From Klebsiella planticola ATCC 33531 (GTDB lineage: Bacteria; Pseudomonadota; Gammaproteobacteria; Enterobacterales; Enterobacteriaceae), in NCBI RefSeq assembly GCF_000735435.1, contig NZ_JMPP01000030.1, positions 1 to 64,000 on the forward strand: a stretch of 64,000 nucleotides of DNA. The letters are read 5' to 3'. This document shows, in pieces, positions 21,204 through 30,335 of this stretch. How positions within the stretch are numbered: position 1 is the stretch's first letter; every line of letters begins with the position of its first letter. Below the pieces are notes generated by a model. It was not told the DNA's origin and did no database searches. It saw only the letters and a list, made by a program, of their open reading frames with translations. Position numbers and translations under genes: made by a program.

Positions 21204-21232
21204 ATCAGGGGCGGCAGATTGCCGCCCCTGAT
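21204..21232. terminator. Terminator hairpin after tdcG, shared with convergent MFS gene
   Basis: ATCAGGGGCGGC (21204-21215) pairs perfectly with GCCGCCCCTGAT (21221-21232) over a 5-base loop, a GC-rich 12-bp stem. Only a short T-containing stretch follows, but the place between two convergent genes and the stability of the stem favour a bidirectional terminator. Confidence 0.65.
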
Positions 21233-21265
21233 GCCTTATCGGCAGGAAAATCAGACGGTCAGCGC

Positions 21266-22654
21266 TTACAGAGTGCTTTGTTTCACCGCCGTTTTCATCG
21301 GAATCAAGGCAATCACCACCGCGCCCAGCACCAGGAACCCGGCGACCATAAAGATACCGGCGTTGAAATTCCCCGTGACGTCTTTCAGCCAGCCCATCAA
21401 CAGCGGCCCCAGCGCCGCGCCGGTCATGCCGGTCGCGTTGATCACCGCAATCCCCAGCGCCCGCGCGCGCAGAGAAATTGACTGGTCAGGAGTCGTCCAG
21501 AAAATGACCATCGCGGCAAAGGCGCCGGCGGAAGCCATCACGATCCCGGTGAACTGCAGCAGCGGGTTGCTGCTGGACGCGGTGAGCATCCAGCCCGCCG
21601 CCGCGAACAGATAGGGCAGCAGCGTATGCAGCTTGCGCTCCTTCAGGCGGTCGGAGCGTTTGCTCCACCAGATCATCCCGACGATGGTACAGATTTGCGG
21701 AATCGCGCTCAGGATCCCGATAGTGATATTACTGCTCTGCTCGTTGAAGCTGCGCAGAATCAGCGGCGTCCAGACGCTGAGGGCGCTCAGGGTATTGGTC
21801 AGGCAGAAATAGGCCAGCGTGTAGAGCATGATAACCGGGGTAAACAGCTCCCGCAGCATGCTGCGCTGAGACAGCGGCAGGCTGGCTTCGCTGAGCCGCG
21901 ATTGCTGTAGCGCCGCGCGGTCGGCATCCAGCATCTCTTTTAAACAGGCTTTATCATCGGCAGTCAGCCATTTGGCTTTATCCGGGCTGTCATCAAGCCA
22001 GAACCACACCACCAGTCCGAGCAGCACCGACGGAAACCCTTCCAGCAAAAAGAGCCACTGCCAGCCTTTCAGATTCAGCACGCCGTCGAGATTAAGAATA
22101 TACCCGGAAGCCAGCGAGCCAAGCGCCATGGTGACGGGCATCGCAATCATAAACAGGGCGTTGGCGCGGGCGCGGTATTGCGCCGGGAACCAGAAAGTTA
22201 AGTACAGCAACAGTCCCGGGAGGAAGCCGGCTTCGGCAATTCCCACCAGCATTCTCAGCACGTAAAGACTGTTCGGGCCGGTGGCGAACATGGTGGCGGT
22301 GGAGGCTATCCCCCAGACCACCATCAAAATGGCGATCCAGCGGCGGGCGCCGACGATACTGAGCATGATGTTGCTGGGAATGCCGCAGATCACGTACATC
22401 ACGTAAAACAGGGTGGTGGCCAGACCGAACATGGTGCTGGTGAGCCCCAGATCTTTGCCCATGGTCAGGCCGGCAAAGCCAATGTTGATACGGTCGAGGT
22501 AGGAGAATACGAACAGAATAAAGAGAAAAACAATTAAGCGACGAAATAGTTTATTGATGACGGATTGCTGACGTGCATCCAGAGGTCTCGCCGCAGAGGA
22601 GGGCGGGACCAGTACCTCGGAGCGGGTCTGTTCCATTGAAGGACTATTGTTCAT
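21266..22654 (-). CDS. MFS transporter, anion:cation symporter (ACS) family
   Basis: Twelve-span major facilitator (462 aa) of the ACS family (TtuB/GudP/HpaX-like), which import organic anions such as tartrate, sugar acids or aromatic acids. Features: LDRINIGFAGLTMGKDLGL in span 1, GARRWIAILMVVWGIASTAT, and the R-rich loop PAQYRARANALF. The frame is open to 22690, but ATG 22654 (MNNSPSMEQ) has GGAGC at the right distance. No neighbouring catabolic gene identifies the substrate. Confidence 0.85.
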   Translation of the reverse strand: MNNSPSMEQTRSEVLVPPSSAARPLDARQQSVINKLFRRLIVFLFILFVFSYLDRINIGFAGLTMGKDLGLTSTMFGLATTLFYVMYVICGIPSNIMLSIVGARRWIAILMVVWGIASTATMFATGPNSLYVLRMLVGIAEAGFLPGLLLYLTFWFPAQYRARANALFMIAMPVTMALGSLASGYILNLDGVLNLKGWQWLFLLEGFPSVLLGLVVWFWLDDSPDKAKWLTADDKACLKEMLDADRAALQQSRLSEASLPLSQRSMLRELFTPVIMLYTLAYFCLTNTLSALSVWTPLILRSFNEQSSNITIGILSAIPQICTIVGMIWWSKRSDRLKERKLHTLLPYLFAAAGWMLTASSSNPLLQFTGIVMASAGAFAAMVIFWTTPDQSISLRARALGIAVINATGMTGAALGPLLMGWLKDVTGNFNAGIFMVAGFLVLGAVVIALIPMKTAVKQSTL

Positions 22655-23138
22655 CAAAAGCTCCACATTGTGATTATTAGTATTGGTCAACAGGTCGGCT
22701 AAACGTATAGAAAACAGACAGGGAGAACGTCAATTTAATGTTCAATAAATGATACGGAATTGTTACTTAACCGACATATTGGAATCATAATGAGAGCCAG
22801 ATCGCCTGGGGATAATGCGTCAGGGCTGGCGTGTTCAGTCGGTGGATATCCGGAGATTCGCGTTCACGATGAGGCAAAAAAAGAGCGGTTGGGCGGCGGT
22901 GTAGGGAAGTCAGGCTGTGACAAAAACGAACAAACAAAGAGATTATATGCCGTTGTGGAGAGAGCGAATATAACTATTTACTTGAATATTCATGTAATTA
23001 GCCCATAACTCCACGCCGTATCGGAGGGGGGAACCGGTTAATGCCTGTTGTCATCAATATGATTCATTTTTATTAGCTTGCTACATAATAATGAAGCCAG
23101 TTTTAAAACGCTGCGGCGACTATCCGCCGTCGGGAGAT
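22655..23138. other. Intergenic region without supported gene
   Basis: About 480 bases upstream of the MFS gene and downstream of the pseudouridine synthase. It is AT-rich near the MFS start, where its promoter must lie. An 82-codon open frame at 22760-23008 has no start context or recognisable family and is not called. Confidence 0.4.
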
Positions 23139-23837
23139 TCAGAACGGACTGGCATTGCGCGCGCTGACGGGCTCGCCGCTGACAGGGTGAACAAAATGCA
23201 GTTCGCTGGCATGCAACATGAGCCGCGGCGCGCGTGCGCTGCCCGGCCACGTCAGGCCACCGTAGAGATCGCAGCCCAGAATCGGGTGCCCCAGCAGTTG
23301 ACAATGGATCCGCAGCTGGTGGGTGCGCCCGGTTTCCGGGAACAGCTGCACCCGGCTCAGCGGCAGCAGGCTACCCTCTGCGCCTTCACGGGTGAGGCGT
23401 TCTGTCACCCGGTAGCGGGAACGGGCTGGCTTGCCGTTAATGGCGCAAATGGCCATGCGCGGAAAGCGCGCCGGATCTTTGGCAATGGGGGCATCGATGG
23501 CGCCTTCATCCTCATGGAGATGCCCGCACAGCAGGGCGCTGTATACCTTTGTCACCGAACGTTGGCTGAACTGATGGCTCAGCGCCGCATTGATCGTTTT
23601 ATTTTTGGCTACCACCATCAGCCCGGAGGTACCAAAATCCAGACGGTGAACGAGGGTACAGCCGGGAAATTGTTGCACCAGCCGATGGTGCACCGAGTCG
23701 AGATTCTGCGGATTCTTCCCCGACAGACTGAGCAGCCCGGCGGGCTTATTGATCAGCAGCAGATGCTCGTCCTGATAAAGGATCGCGATGGATTCGTAGC
23801 AGGGAGGGGCAATAAAAGTATCGACGATGGTGGACAT
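23139..23837 (-). CDS. RluA-family pseudouridine synthase
   Basis: RNA pseudouridine synthase (232 aa) resembling E. coli RluA (219 aa), which modifies 23S rRNA and tRNA. Catalytic Asp lies in VHRLDFGTSGLMVVA near residue 65; LLINKPAGLLSLSG near 28 and PETGRTHQLRIHCQLLGHPI near 170 are family blocks. The start ATG at 23837 begins MSTIVDTF; the frame stays open to 23948. It could be the single RluA or an extra paralogue; the surroundings do not decide. Confidence 0.85.
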   Translation of the reverse strand: MSTIVDTFIAPPCYESIAILYQDEHLLLINKPAGLLSLSGKNPQNLDSVHHRLVQQFPGCTLVHRLDFGTSGLMVVAKNKTINAALSHQFSQRSVTKVYSALLCGHLHEDEGAIDAPIAKDPARFPRMAICAINGKPARSRYRVTERLTREGAEGSLLPLSRVQLFPETGRTHQLRIHCQLLGHPILGCDLYGGLTWPGSARAPRLMLHASELHFVHPVSGEPVSARNASPF

Positions 23838-24024
23838 GAACAGGAGCCTGAAAAGGGTGGGGGCGGATAATAGCGAATTTTCCGCCCGCTGGCGATTGCG
23901 GCGAGGAGCCGCGGGAGGAATATCGCCAGGCCGCTCCTGCGGTATCACCTCATGAACGCCGCCGTCACTGGCGTTCGCTACGGCGCCTGACTACCGGGCC
24001 CGACGGATTACCGATGTGGTTATC

Positions 24025-25059
24025 TCAAGGATGCGGCGTAGACAGGGTGCCTTCCAGCGCTTTGAACTGCTGCCAGCTGACCTCATCGATTTCGATACCG
24101 TGCTGCAGGCGAAATTGCCGCTGCCGCTGCTCTGCCTCACCGGGCAGCAGCAGCCCGTCGTCGTCTCGCGATGTGCGGGTCCATGCCAGCATGTCGGCCA
24201 CCGCCGCGGTGTAGCGCTCTCCCGCGCCGAGCAGGGACGGGTCGAAGACGATCGACAGCATATTGTTGATGATGCCGGGCCCGGCGGGGGGCGGGGCGCT
24301 CTCGGTTTCGCCGCCGGTCAACGCCGCGCCGAGCAGGCTGCAGATCAGCGCCAGACCGGAACCTTTGTGGGCGCCGAACGCCAGCAGCGCGCCGAGCGGC
24401 TCCTGCATCAGCCAGCGCGGATCGCGGGTCGGGTTGCCCACGTTATCCACGGCGCAGCCGGGCGGTAGCTCCCGGCCCGCATTCCAGGCGATCCGCGCTT
24501 TATTGCCGGCAATGGTACTGGTCGCGAAATCAAGCACTACCGGCGGCTTGCCGGCGACAGGAATACCGACGCAGAAAGGGTTGGTGCCGAAGCGCGGGCG
24601 CTGGCCGTTGAACGGCAGCACCACCGAGCGGGCGCCGACGTTAGCGAAGTGCAGGGATACCAGCCCCTCCGCCGCCGCCTGTTCCGCCCAGGCGCCGATG
24701 CGCCCAAGATGATGGGTCTGCGCCAGTCCCATAATGCAAACGCCAAACTGCCGTACCCGCAAAATAGCCTGTTCCATCGCCAGCCGACCGGTCAGCTGGC
24801 CAAAACCGTTGCCGCCGTGAAACGAGATCACGGGCCCGGCATCGCGAAGCAGTTGCGGGGTTGCCTGCGGATCGAGTTCTCCGGCGCGAATGGCCTCGAT
24901 ATAGCGGGGAATAAGCGTGACCCCATGTGAGTCATGGCCTTGCAGCGACGACTCGACAAGATTATCCGCTACTTCCCCGGCAACCGCCTTTGCGACTCCG
25001 GCCTCCTGCAGGTGCTGGCGTAAATAGCGACGCAGCTCATCATGATTAAAAACCGGCAT
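24025..25059 (-). CDS. Ldh2-family 2-hydroxycarboxylate dehydrogenase (HcxB/YbiC-like)
   Basis: NAD(P)-dependent malate/L-lactate dehydrogenase-type oxidoreductase (344 aa). Family features: SSLQGHDSHGVTLIPRYI near residue 42, HHLGRIGAWAEQAA near 118, RFGTNPFCVGIP near 157 and FGAHKGSGLALICSLLGAAL near 225. It reads closest to E. coli YbiC (hydroxycarboxylate dehydrogenase B); sulfolactate dehydrogenase ComC is of the same family. Start ATG 25059 has AGGGAG upstream. Divergent from an SsuABC-type transporter. Confidence 0.82.
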   Translation of the reverse strand: MPVFNHDELRRYLRQHLQEAGVAKAVAGEVADNLVESSLQGHDSHGVTLIPRYIEAIRAGELDPQATPQLLRDAGPVISFHGGNGFGQLTGRLAMEQAILRVRQFGVCIMGLAQTHHLGRIGAWAEQAAAEGLVSLHFANVGARSVVLPFNGQRPRFGTNPFCVGIPVAGKPPVVLDFATSTIAGNKARIAWNAGRELPPGCAVDNVGNPTRDPRWLMQEPLGALLAFGAHKGSGLALICSLLGAALTGGETESAPPPAGPGIINNMLSIVFDPSLLGAGERYTAAVADMLAWTRTSRDDDGLLLPGEAEQRQRQFRLQHGIEIDEVSWQQFKALEGTLSTPHP

Positions 25060-25248
25060 AATCGCTCCCTGGTTTTCCACTCAATAATATGAGCGGCAAA
25101 CTATAGCGCCGTTTATTTCTTAACATAACGACAGAAACTGACTTTATATATCTGGAAAACGCATAGTGATAACCGGGTGTTAATTCTTGCCGGCAAAATA
25201 GACCATGATGTCATTTAACTGTTATCACCTGCGGACGTCCGGACTAAC

Positions 25249-25285
25249 GGGAATAATATATAGCAATAAATCATTTATTATTCCC
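25249..25285. promoter_or_regulatory. Nested palindromes in the divergent promoter region
   Basis: GGGAATAAT (25249-25257) and ATTATTCCC (25277-25285) form an exact 9-bp dyad with 19 bases between; inside lies AATAAAT-C-ATTTATT (25265-25279), an exact 7-1-7 palindrome. Located about 90 bases before the binding-protein start and 190 from the divergent dehydrogenase. Likely operator; the regulator is unknown. Confidence 0.5.
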
Positions 25286-25373
25286 GGGGAATGGCTTCAG
25301 GATAAATCGACTTTTTTAAATACGCCTCAGGATATGACGGCGATCGGTGGGTTGATGATTGACGGGAGCGGCA

Positions 25374-26405
25374 ATGAATTTACGGCACGGCAACGGCATG
25401 TCTTATATAGGGAAACGGTCGGCAACGGCTTTATTCTTGCTCAGTACTCTGCTGGCGGCGACCGCTGCCAGGGCAGAGGGCACCATCGGTATTGCCCAGC
25501 AATATGGCATTGGCTATCTGATCCTCGACGTGGTGCGAGATCATCAGCTAATCGAAAAGCATGGCAAAGACGAAGGGCTGGATATTAAAGTCGAGTGGCG
25601 CACGCTTTCCGGGGCCACCGGACTTAATGAAGGGCTGCTTTCCGGCGCGCTGGACGTGGTGGCCGCCGGCGTTCCGCCGGCGCTGACGCTGTGGGACCGC
25701 ACCCGGGGCAAGCAGAATGTGAAAGCGATCGCGGCTCTGGGATCGATGCCGAACTACCTGCTGAGTAACAACCCGGCGGTGCAGAGCGTCAAGGATCTGA
25801 GCAGTAAAGACCGTATCGCGGTCCCTGCCGCCGGCGTAGGTTTTCAGTCGCGGACTCTGCAGATAGAGACCGCGCGGCTGTTTGGCAACGCGGACTATAA
25901 GCGCTTCGATAATATTACGGTCAGTCTCCCGCACCCGGACGCCAGCGCGGCGCTGATTGGCGGAAAATCGGAAATTAGCGCCCATTTTTCCAGCCCGCCT
26001 TTTCAGTATCAGGCGCTGGAACATGCCGGTATTCATAAAATATTAAGTTCCTATGAGGTATTAGGCGGACCGGGAACCTTTAATCTGCTCTATACCACGG
26101 AGAAATTTCATGATGACAATCCAAAAACCTATCGCGCCTTTTTCGCGGCCCTGGCGGAAGCGGAGGAGATCATTAAAGCCGATACGGCCGGGGCCGCGCA
26201 ATCCTATATTCGGGTGGAGCAGTCGAAGCTCCCGGCGGCGTTTATCGAGAAAATGATCGCGGATCCGGAAAATAATTTCACCATTACCCCGCAGCGGACG
26301 TTTGTTTATGCCGATAAGCTGTATCAGCTGGGAATATTGAAACACAAAGCCGAATCCTGGAAAGATTATTTCTTCAGCGAAGCACATACCCTGCCGGGGA
26401 GTTGA
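25374..26405 (+). CDS. SsuA/TauA/NrtA-type ABC substrate-binding protein
   Basis: Periplasmic binding protein (343 aa) of the nitrate/sulfonate/taurine (NMT1-like) superfamily. Signal peptide about residues 1-35, ending LLAATAARA. The mature protein has GIAQQYGIGYLILDVVRD, GLNEGLLSGALDVVAAGVPPAL and KDRIAVPAAGVGFQSRTLQ as family-like blocks. ATG 25374 is chosen because GGGAG lies 7 bases upstream; 25359 is an alternative. First of three transporter genes. Confidence 0.83.
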   Translation: MNLRHGNGMSYIGKRSATALFLLSTLLAATAARAEGTIGIAQQYGIGYLILDVVRDHQLIEKHGKDEGLDIKVEWRTLSGATGLNEGLLSGALDVVAAGVPPALTLWDRTRGKQNVKAIAALGSMPNYLLSNNPAVQSVKDLSSKDRIAVPAAGVGFQSRTLQIETARLFGNADYKRFDNITVSLPHPDASAALIGGKSEISAHFSSPPFQYQALEHAGIHKILSSYEVLGGPGTFNLLYTTEKFHDDNPKTYRAFFAALAEAEEIIKADTAGAAQSYIRVEQSKLPAAFIEKMIADPENNFTITPQRTFVYADKLYQLGILKHKAESWKDYFFSEAHTLPGS

Positions 26406-26406
26406 T

Positions 26407-27261
26407 ATGTCTGAACTATCCGTCGCATTACCCCCGCCTCTGCTGCGCGTTGAGGGCGTTAATTTGCAATACCGCACCCGCGAGCGGCTGGTGCAGGCCA
26501 CCCATGACGTCAGCTTTGACGTCTGGCCGGGGGACCGGTTTGTCCTGCTCGGGCCGTCCGGCTGCGGAAAATCCAGTTTACTGAAAGCCATTGGCGGATT
26601 CTTGCCCCCGGTCTCCGGGGCGATCCGCCTGGCGGGAGAAACGGTTAATCGCCCTGGCCCCGACCGGATGATGGTTTTTCAGGAGTTTGACCAGCTACCG
26701 CCGTGGAAAACGGTGGCGGAAAACATCGCCTTTCCGCTGATCGCCAGCCGCCGGGCGGGACGAGCCGAGGCGATGGAGCGCGCGGAGTATTTCCTGCATA
26801 AGGTGGGGCTCGGCGCGTTTCGCCATGCCTACCCTAATTCGCTCTCCGGCGGGATGAAGCAGCGGGTCGCCATTGCGCGCGCGCTGGCGCTGCATCCCCA
26901 GGTCCTGCTGATGGACGAGCCCTTTGCCGCCCTCGATGCGCTGACCCGGCGCAAAATGCAGGAGGAGCTGCTTAGCCTGTGGGAAGAGGTGCGGTTTACG
27001 CTGCTGTTTGTCACCCATTCCATCGAAGAGGCGCTGATCGTCGGCAGCCGGGTGCTGCTGCTGTCGCCGCATCCCGGGCGGGTGAAGGCCGAGCTGAACT
27101 GTCATCAGTACACGCTGGCGGATGCCGGAGGGGAAGGGTTCCAGGCCGATGTCGCGCGGATCCACGACCTGTTATTTCCGCCGGCGGCATTACCCGAGGG
27201 CGGCGTAAAGGATAATCACTCAGGGAGTCCATATGAGCAACCTACCTCCTGTCCGGCCTGA
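26407..27261 (+). CDS. SsuB/TauB-type ABC transporter ATPase
   Basis: ATPase subunit (284 aa). Walker A GPSGCGKSSLLKAIGGF near residue 48, Q-loop MMVFQEFDQLPPWKTV, signature LSGGMKQRVAIARALA near 146, and Walker B LLMDEPFAALDALTRR. The Q-loop and FVTHSIEEALIVG are typical of sulfonate/nitrate/taurine importers. The gene follows the binding protein by one base and overlaps the permease start by 29 bases. Confidence 0.87.
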   Translation: MSELSVALPPPLLRVEGVNLQYRTRERLVQATHDVSFDVWPGDRFVLLGPSGCGKSSLLKAIGGFLPPVSGAIRLAGETVNRPGPDRMMVFQEFDQLPPWKTVAENIAFPLIASRRAGRAEAMERAEYFLHKVGLGAFRHAYPNSLSGGMKQRVAIARALALHPQVLLMDEPFAALDALTRRKMQEELLSLWEEVRFTLLFVTHSIEEALIVGSRVLLLSPHPGRVKAELNCHQYTLADAGGEGFQADVARIHDLLFPPAALPEGGVKDNHSGSPYEQPTSCPA

Positions 27262-28099
27262 ATACCAGCGCGAGCTGCCGCCGCTGGAGAATTTCACGCT
27301 AGCCGAACCGCTGCCGCTGCTCGTGCGGCTGGGAAATCAGGCATGGCTGCGTAAATCCCTGCTGCTGCTGGTGCTGATCGCCGTATGGGAAGGGGCGGCG
27401 CGCTGGCAAAATAATGACCTGATGTTTCCCGGTTTCTGGCAAACCTTTACCGCTCTGCAGGAGGATATCGCGAGCGGCGAGCTGCCCCGCCGGGCGTGGC
27501 TATCGATCGGTTTGCTGCTGAAAGGCTATTTGTTGGGCACGTTTCTGGCGCTGCTCATCAGCGCGCTGGCTATCTCGACGCGCATTGGCCGGGATTTACT
27601 GAGCACCCTGACGGCGATGTTTAACCCGCTTCCCGCCATCGCGCTGCTGCCGCTGTCGCTGCTGTGGTTCGGCCTCGGCAACGCGAGCCTGGTGTTTGTT
27701 ATCGTCCATTCGGTGGTCTGGCCCATGGCGCTGAATACCTGGTCCGGCTTTATGAGCGTGCCGGAGACGCTGAAAATGACCGGGCGTAACTATGGATTAA
27801 GCGGATGGCGATACGTGCTGTGGATCCTGATCCCCGCCGCGCTGCCGGCGCTGCTCTCGGGGCTGAAAATCGGCTGGGCCTTTGCCTGGCGGACGCTGAT
27901 TGCGGCGGAGCTGGTATTTGGCGCATCGAGCGGCAGCGGCGGGCTCGGGTGGTACATTTTCCAGAACCGCAATGAGATGTACACCGACCGGGTATTTGCC
28001 GGTCTGGTGATGGTCACCGCTATTGGCCTGTTGGTTGAGGGGCTGGTATTTGCGACCCTGGAAAGGCTGACGGTGAAACGCTGGGGCATGCAGAACTAG
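27233..28099 (+). CDS. SsuC/TauC-type ABC transporter permease
   Basis: Inner-membrane permease (288 aa) with about six spans and docking loop ETLKMTGRNYGLSGWRYVLW near residue 183. ATG 27233 has AGGGAG at good spacing and lies inside the ATPase gene. Completes a SsuABC-type importer whose neighbours (two hydroxy-acid dehydrogenase types) suggest a hydroxy- or oxo-carboxylate/sulfonate substrate; this is inference. Confidence 0.86.
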   Translation: MSNLPPVRPEYQRELPPLENFTLAEPLPLLVRLGNQAWLRKSLLLLVLIAVWEGAARWQNNDLMFPGFWQTFTALQEDIASGELPRRAWLSIGLLLKGYLLGTFLALLISALAISTRIGRDLLSTLTAMFNPLPAIALLPLSLLWFGLGNASLVFVIVHSVVWPMALNTWSGFMSVPETLKMTGRNYGLSGWRYVLWILIPAALPALLSGLKIGWAFAWRTLIAAELVFGASSGSGGLGWYIFQNRNEMYTDRVFAGLVMVTAIGLLVEGLVFATLERLTVKRWGMQN

Positions 28100-28121
28100 C
28101 GCTGGAACAAGAGGGAGAAGA

Positions 28122-29204
28122 ATGCGCATGATAGCGATGAAAGTGCCGGAAAATTATTTGCAGCAGGCGGGGGTGCTCAACAAGGTGGGGGAATACGTTG
28201 CGCCGCTTGCCCGCCGGGTCTTGATTGTCGCCGGCGGCCATGCCCTTGGCGTGGCCGGAGACGCGCTAGGCCACAGCCTTCAGCGTGAAGGTATCGCTTT
28301 TGACGTCGCCCGTTTAACCGGGAAATGTACCCTCGAGACCGTGCAAAATCTGGCGCGCCAGGCGCAGGAGAGCGGGGCGCAGGGCGTGGTTGGCCTTGGC
28401 GGCGGTGCCGTGATGGATACGGCAAAAGGGGTGGGAGAGCTGGCCGGGCAACTGCCGGTGATACAGGTGCCCACGGTGGCGGCAACCTGCGCCGCATGGT
28501 CGCCATTCAGCGTGCTTTACAACCACCGGGGTGGGCATAGCGGCAGCCTGCCGCTGCGGCGGTTTCCCGCCTGGATCCTCGTGGATAGTGAGGTCATCGC
28601 CGCCGCGCCGGTGCGTTTTTTAAAAGCCGGGATCGTTGATGCGCTGGCGAAATGGTTTGAATTCAGTCCCTATCAGTCGCCAGACGGCGACGCGCCCGGC
28701 CTGGCGCTGCAGCTCAAGTTTTCAGCGATGGCGCTGGAGGTTTTTGAGTCGTCTGCCATGCAGGCGCTGGAGGATAATCGCCGTCAGCGGGTGACCCGGG
28801 CGTTAGTGCAGACCATCGATGCGGTGATTGCCTTCGCCGGGCTGGCCAACAGCGTCCGCGATGAGAGCCAGCGGATTGGCGTGGCCCACGCGATTCACAA
28901 CAGCATGACCCATCAACAGGCGTTTCATCACTGGCTGCATGGCGAAAAGGTGGGCTACGGGCTGGCCGTACAGGCGATACTGCAACACCGTGACCCGGTA
29001 GACCGCGAGCCGCTGCTGGGCTGGCTGCGGCGGATGGAGGTGCCGCTGACGCCTGCCGAATGGGGAAGCGGCGATCCGCGCCCCCTGCTGGCAGGCATTG
29101 CGGCAGGGGTGAAGATTAAACCGGAGGCGCGTGAACATCTGCCCTTCCCGGTAGATAGCGCCAGCCTGCAGCAGGCGCTGCTGGCGACCCTCAACCGGCA
29201 GTAG
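28122..29204 (+). CDS. Glycerol-dehydrogenase-fold hydroxycarboxylate dehydrogenase (HcxA/YbdH-like)
   Basis: Iron-containing alcohol dehydrogenase family member (360 aa) of the GldA branch. NAD-binding VVGLGGGAVMDTAKGVGEL is near residue 88, PTVAATCAAWSPFSVLYN near 117, and metal-binding His candidates are in AHAIHNSMTHQQAFHHWLHG near 255-275. The PT.AATCAAW.P block is that of E. coli YbdH (hydroxycarboxylate dehydrogenase A). GAGGGAG precedes the ATG. Co-directional with the SsuABC-type genes, 22 bases downstream, so probably in the same operon. Confidence 0.82.
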   Translation: MRMIAMKVPENYLQQAGVLNKVGEYVAPLARRVLIVAGGHALGVAGDALGHSLQREGIAFDVARLTGKCTLETVQNLARQAQESGAQGVVGLGGGAVMDTAKGVGELAGQLPVIQVPTVAATCAAWSPFSVLYNHRGGHSGSLPLRRFPAWILVDSEVIAAAPVRFLKAGIVDALAKWFEFSPYQSPDGDAPGLALQLKFSAMALEVFESSAMQALEDNRRQRVTRALVQTIDAVIAFAGLANSVRDESQRIGVAHAIHNSMTHQQAFHHWLHGEKVGYGLAVQAILQHRDPVDREPLLGWLRRMEVPLTPAEWGSGDPRPLLAGIAAGVKIKPEAREHLPFPVDSASLQQALLATLNRQ

Positions 29205-29208
29205 ACGG

Positions 29209-29235
29209 TGAACGCCCGCGCTCGTCGGGCGTTCA
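29209..29235. terminator. Bidirectional terminator hairpin
   Basis: TGAACGCCCG (29209-29218) pairs exactly with CGGGCGTTCA (29226-29235) over a 7-base loop, between the convergent HcxA-like and GAPDH genes. Confidence 0.6.
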
Positions 29236-29247
29236 TCCCCGGCAGGG

Positions 29248-30258
29248 TTAGCGCTCGCGCCGGGCCATAAACTGCGCCAAATCGACCAGACGGTTGGAGA
29301 AGCCCCACTCGTTGTCATACCATGCGAGGATCTTGACCATATTCCCGCCAATCACCAGCGTCGACAGGCCATCGATAATGGAAGAACGCGGGTCGCCCTG
29401 ATAGTCGCTGGAGACCAGCGGCTCGTCGCTGTAGCCGAGAATGCCCTGCAGCGGGCCGGAAGCGGCGGCCTGGCGGAATGCCTCATTCACCTGTTCTGCC
29501 GTCACCTCGCGCTCCAGCGTGACGGTAAGGTCGACAATCGACACCACCGGCACCGGCACGCGCAGCGAGTAGCCGGTCAGGCGGCCATCCAGTTCAGGGA
29601 TCACTTTGCCCAGCGCTTTGGCGGCGCCGCTGGAGTAGGGGACGATGGATAACGCTGCCGCGCGGGCGCCACGGAGATCTTTTTCCGGCTGGTCATGTAG
29701 CGCCTGGCTGTTGGTGTAGGCGTGGGTGGTATTCATCAGGCCATGCTTGATCCCGAAATGCTGATGCAGAACCTGAGCTGCCGGGGCAAGGCCGTTGGTG
29801 GTGCAGCTGCCGTTGCTGACGACCGAATGCTGCTGCGGATCGTACAGCTCGTGGTTAACCCCCATCACAATGGTTAAATCGTCATTCTTGCCGGGCGCCG
29901 AGATGATCACCCGCTTCGCGCCGCCGCTGTGAATGTGGACCGCCGCTTTTTCACGTTCGGTAAAGAACCCGGTGGCTTCGATGACGATGTCTACCCCCGC
30001 ATCTCGCCACGGAATACGCGCCGGGTCGCGTTCGCTGTAGACGATGACGGGTTGACCATCGACGCTAAGCGCTCCGTCGGCTGCCTCCACGGCTACCGGC
30101 AGGGTGCCCAGCAGCGAGTCATATTTCAACAGGTGGGCCAGCGTTTTGCTGTCCGTCAGATCGTTGATTGCCACAATCTGAATATCCGGATTGCCCAGCG
30201 CCGCGCGCAGTACGTTACGCCCGATTCTGCCGAAACCATTAATACCGACCTTAACCAT
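29248..30258 (-). CDS. Glyceraldehyde-3-phosphate dehydrogenase, type I
   Basis: GAPDH (336 aa) oxidising glyceraldehyde 3-phosphate to 1,3-bisphosphoglycerate. N-terminal NAD-binding VKVGINGFGRIGRNVLRAAL; catalytic Cys in SNGSCTTNGLAP near residue 152 (canonical enzymes read SC-TTN); WYDNEWGFSNRLVDL at the C-terminus. The frame is open to 30306; ATG 30258 has AAGGAG upstream. Housekeeping gapA of enterics lies elsewhere beside yeaD, so this is probably a secondary copy. The next gene upstream is a GlxA-type regulator on the same strand. Confidence 0.9.
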   Translation of the reverse strand: MVKVGINGFGRIGRNVLRAALGNPDIQIVAINDLTDSKTLAHLLKYDSLLGTLPVAVEAADGALSVDGQPVIVYSERDPARIPWRDAGVDIVIEATGFFTEREKAAVHIHSGGAKRVIISAPGKNDDLTIVMGVNHELYDPQQHSVVSNGSCTTNGLAPAAQVLHQHFGIKHGLMNTTHAYTNSQALHDQPEKDLRGARAAALSIVPYSSGAAKALGKVIPELDGRLTGYSLRVPVPVVSIVDLTVTLEREVTAEQVNEAFRQAAASGPLQGILGYSDEPLVSSDYQGDPRSSIIDGLSTLVIGGNMVKILAWYDNEWGFSNRLVDLAQFMARRER

Positions 30259-30335
30259 GATCCACTCCTTATTTGTTGTCTCTGGTTTACTGTAGGTTGT
30301 CGGCATTTCGGCGTAAATGACGAATAACGATCACT

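Noticed and set aside
22760-23008. 82-codon plus-strand frame
   Set aside because: No ribosome site, no recognisable family, low-complexity basic composition.
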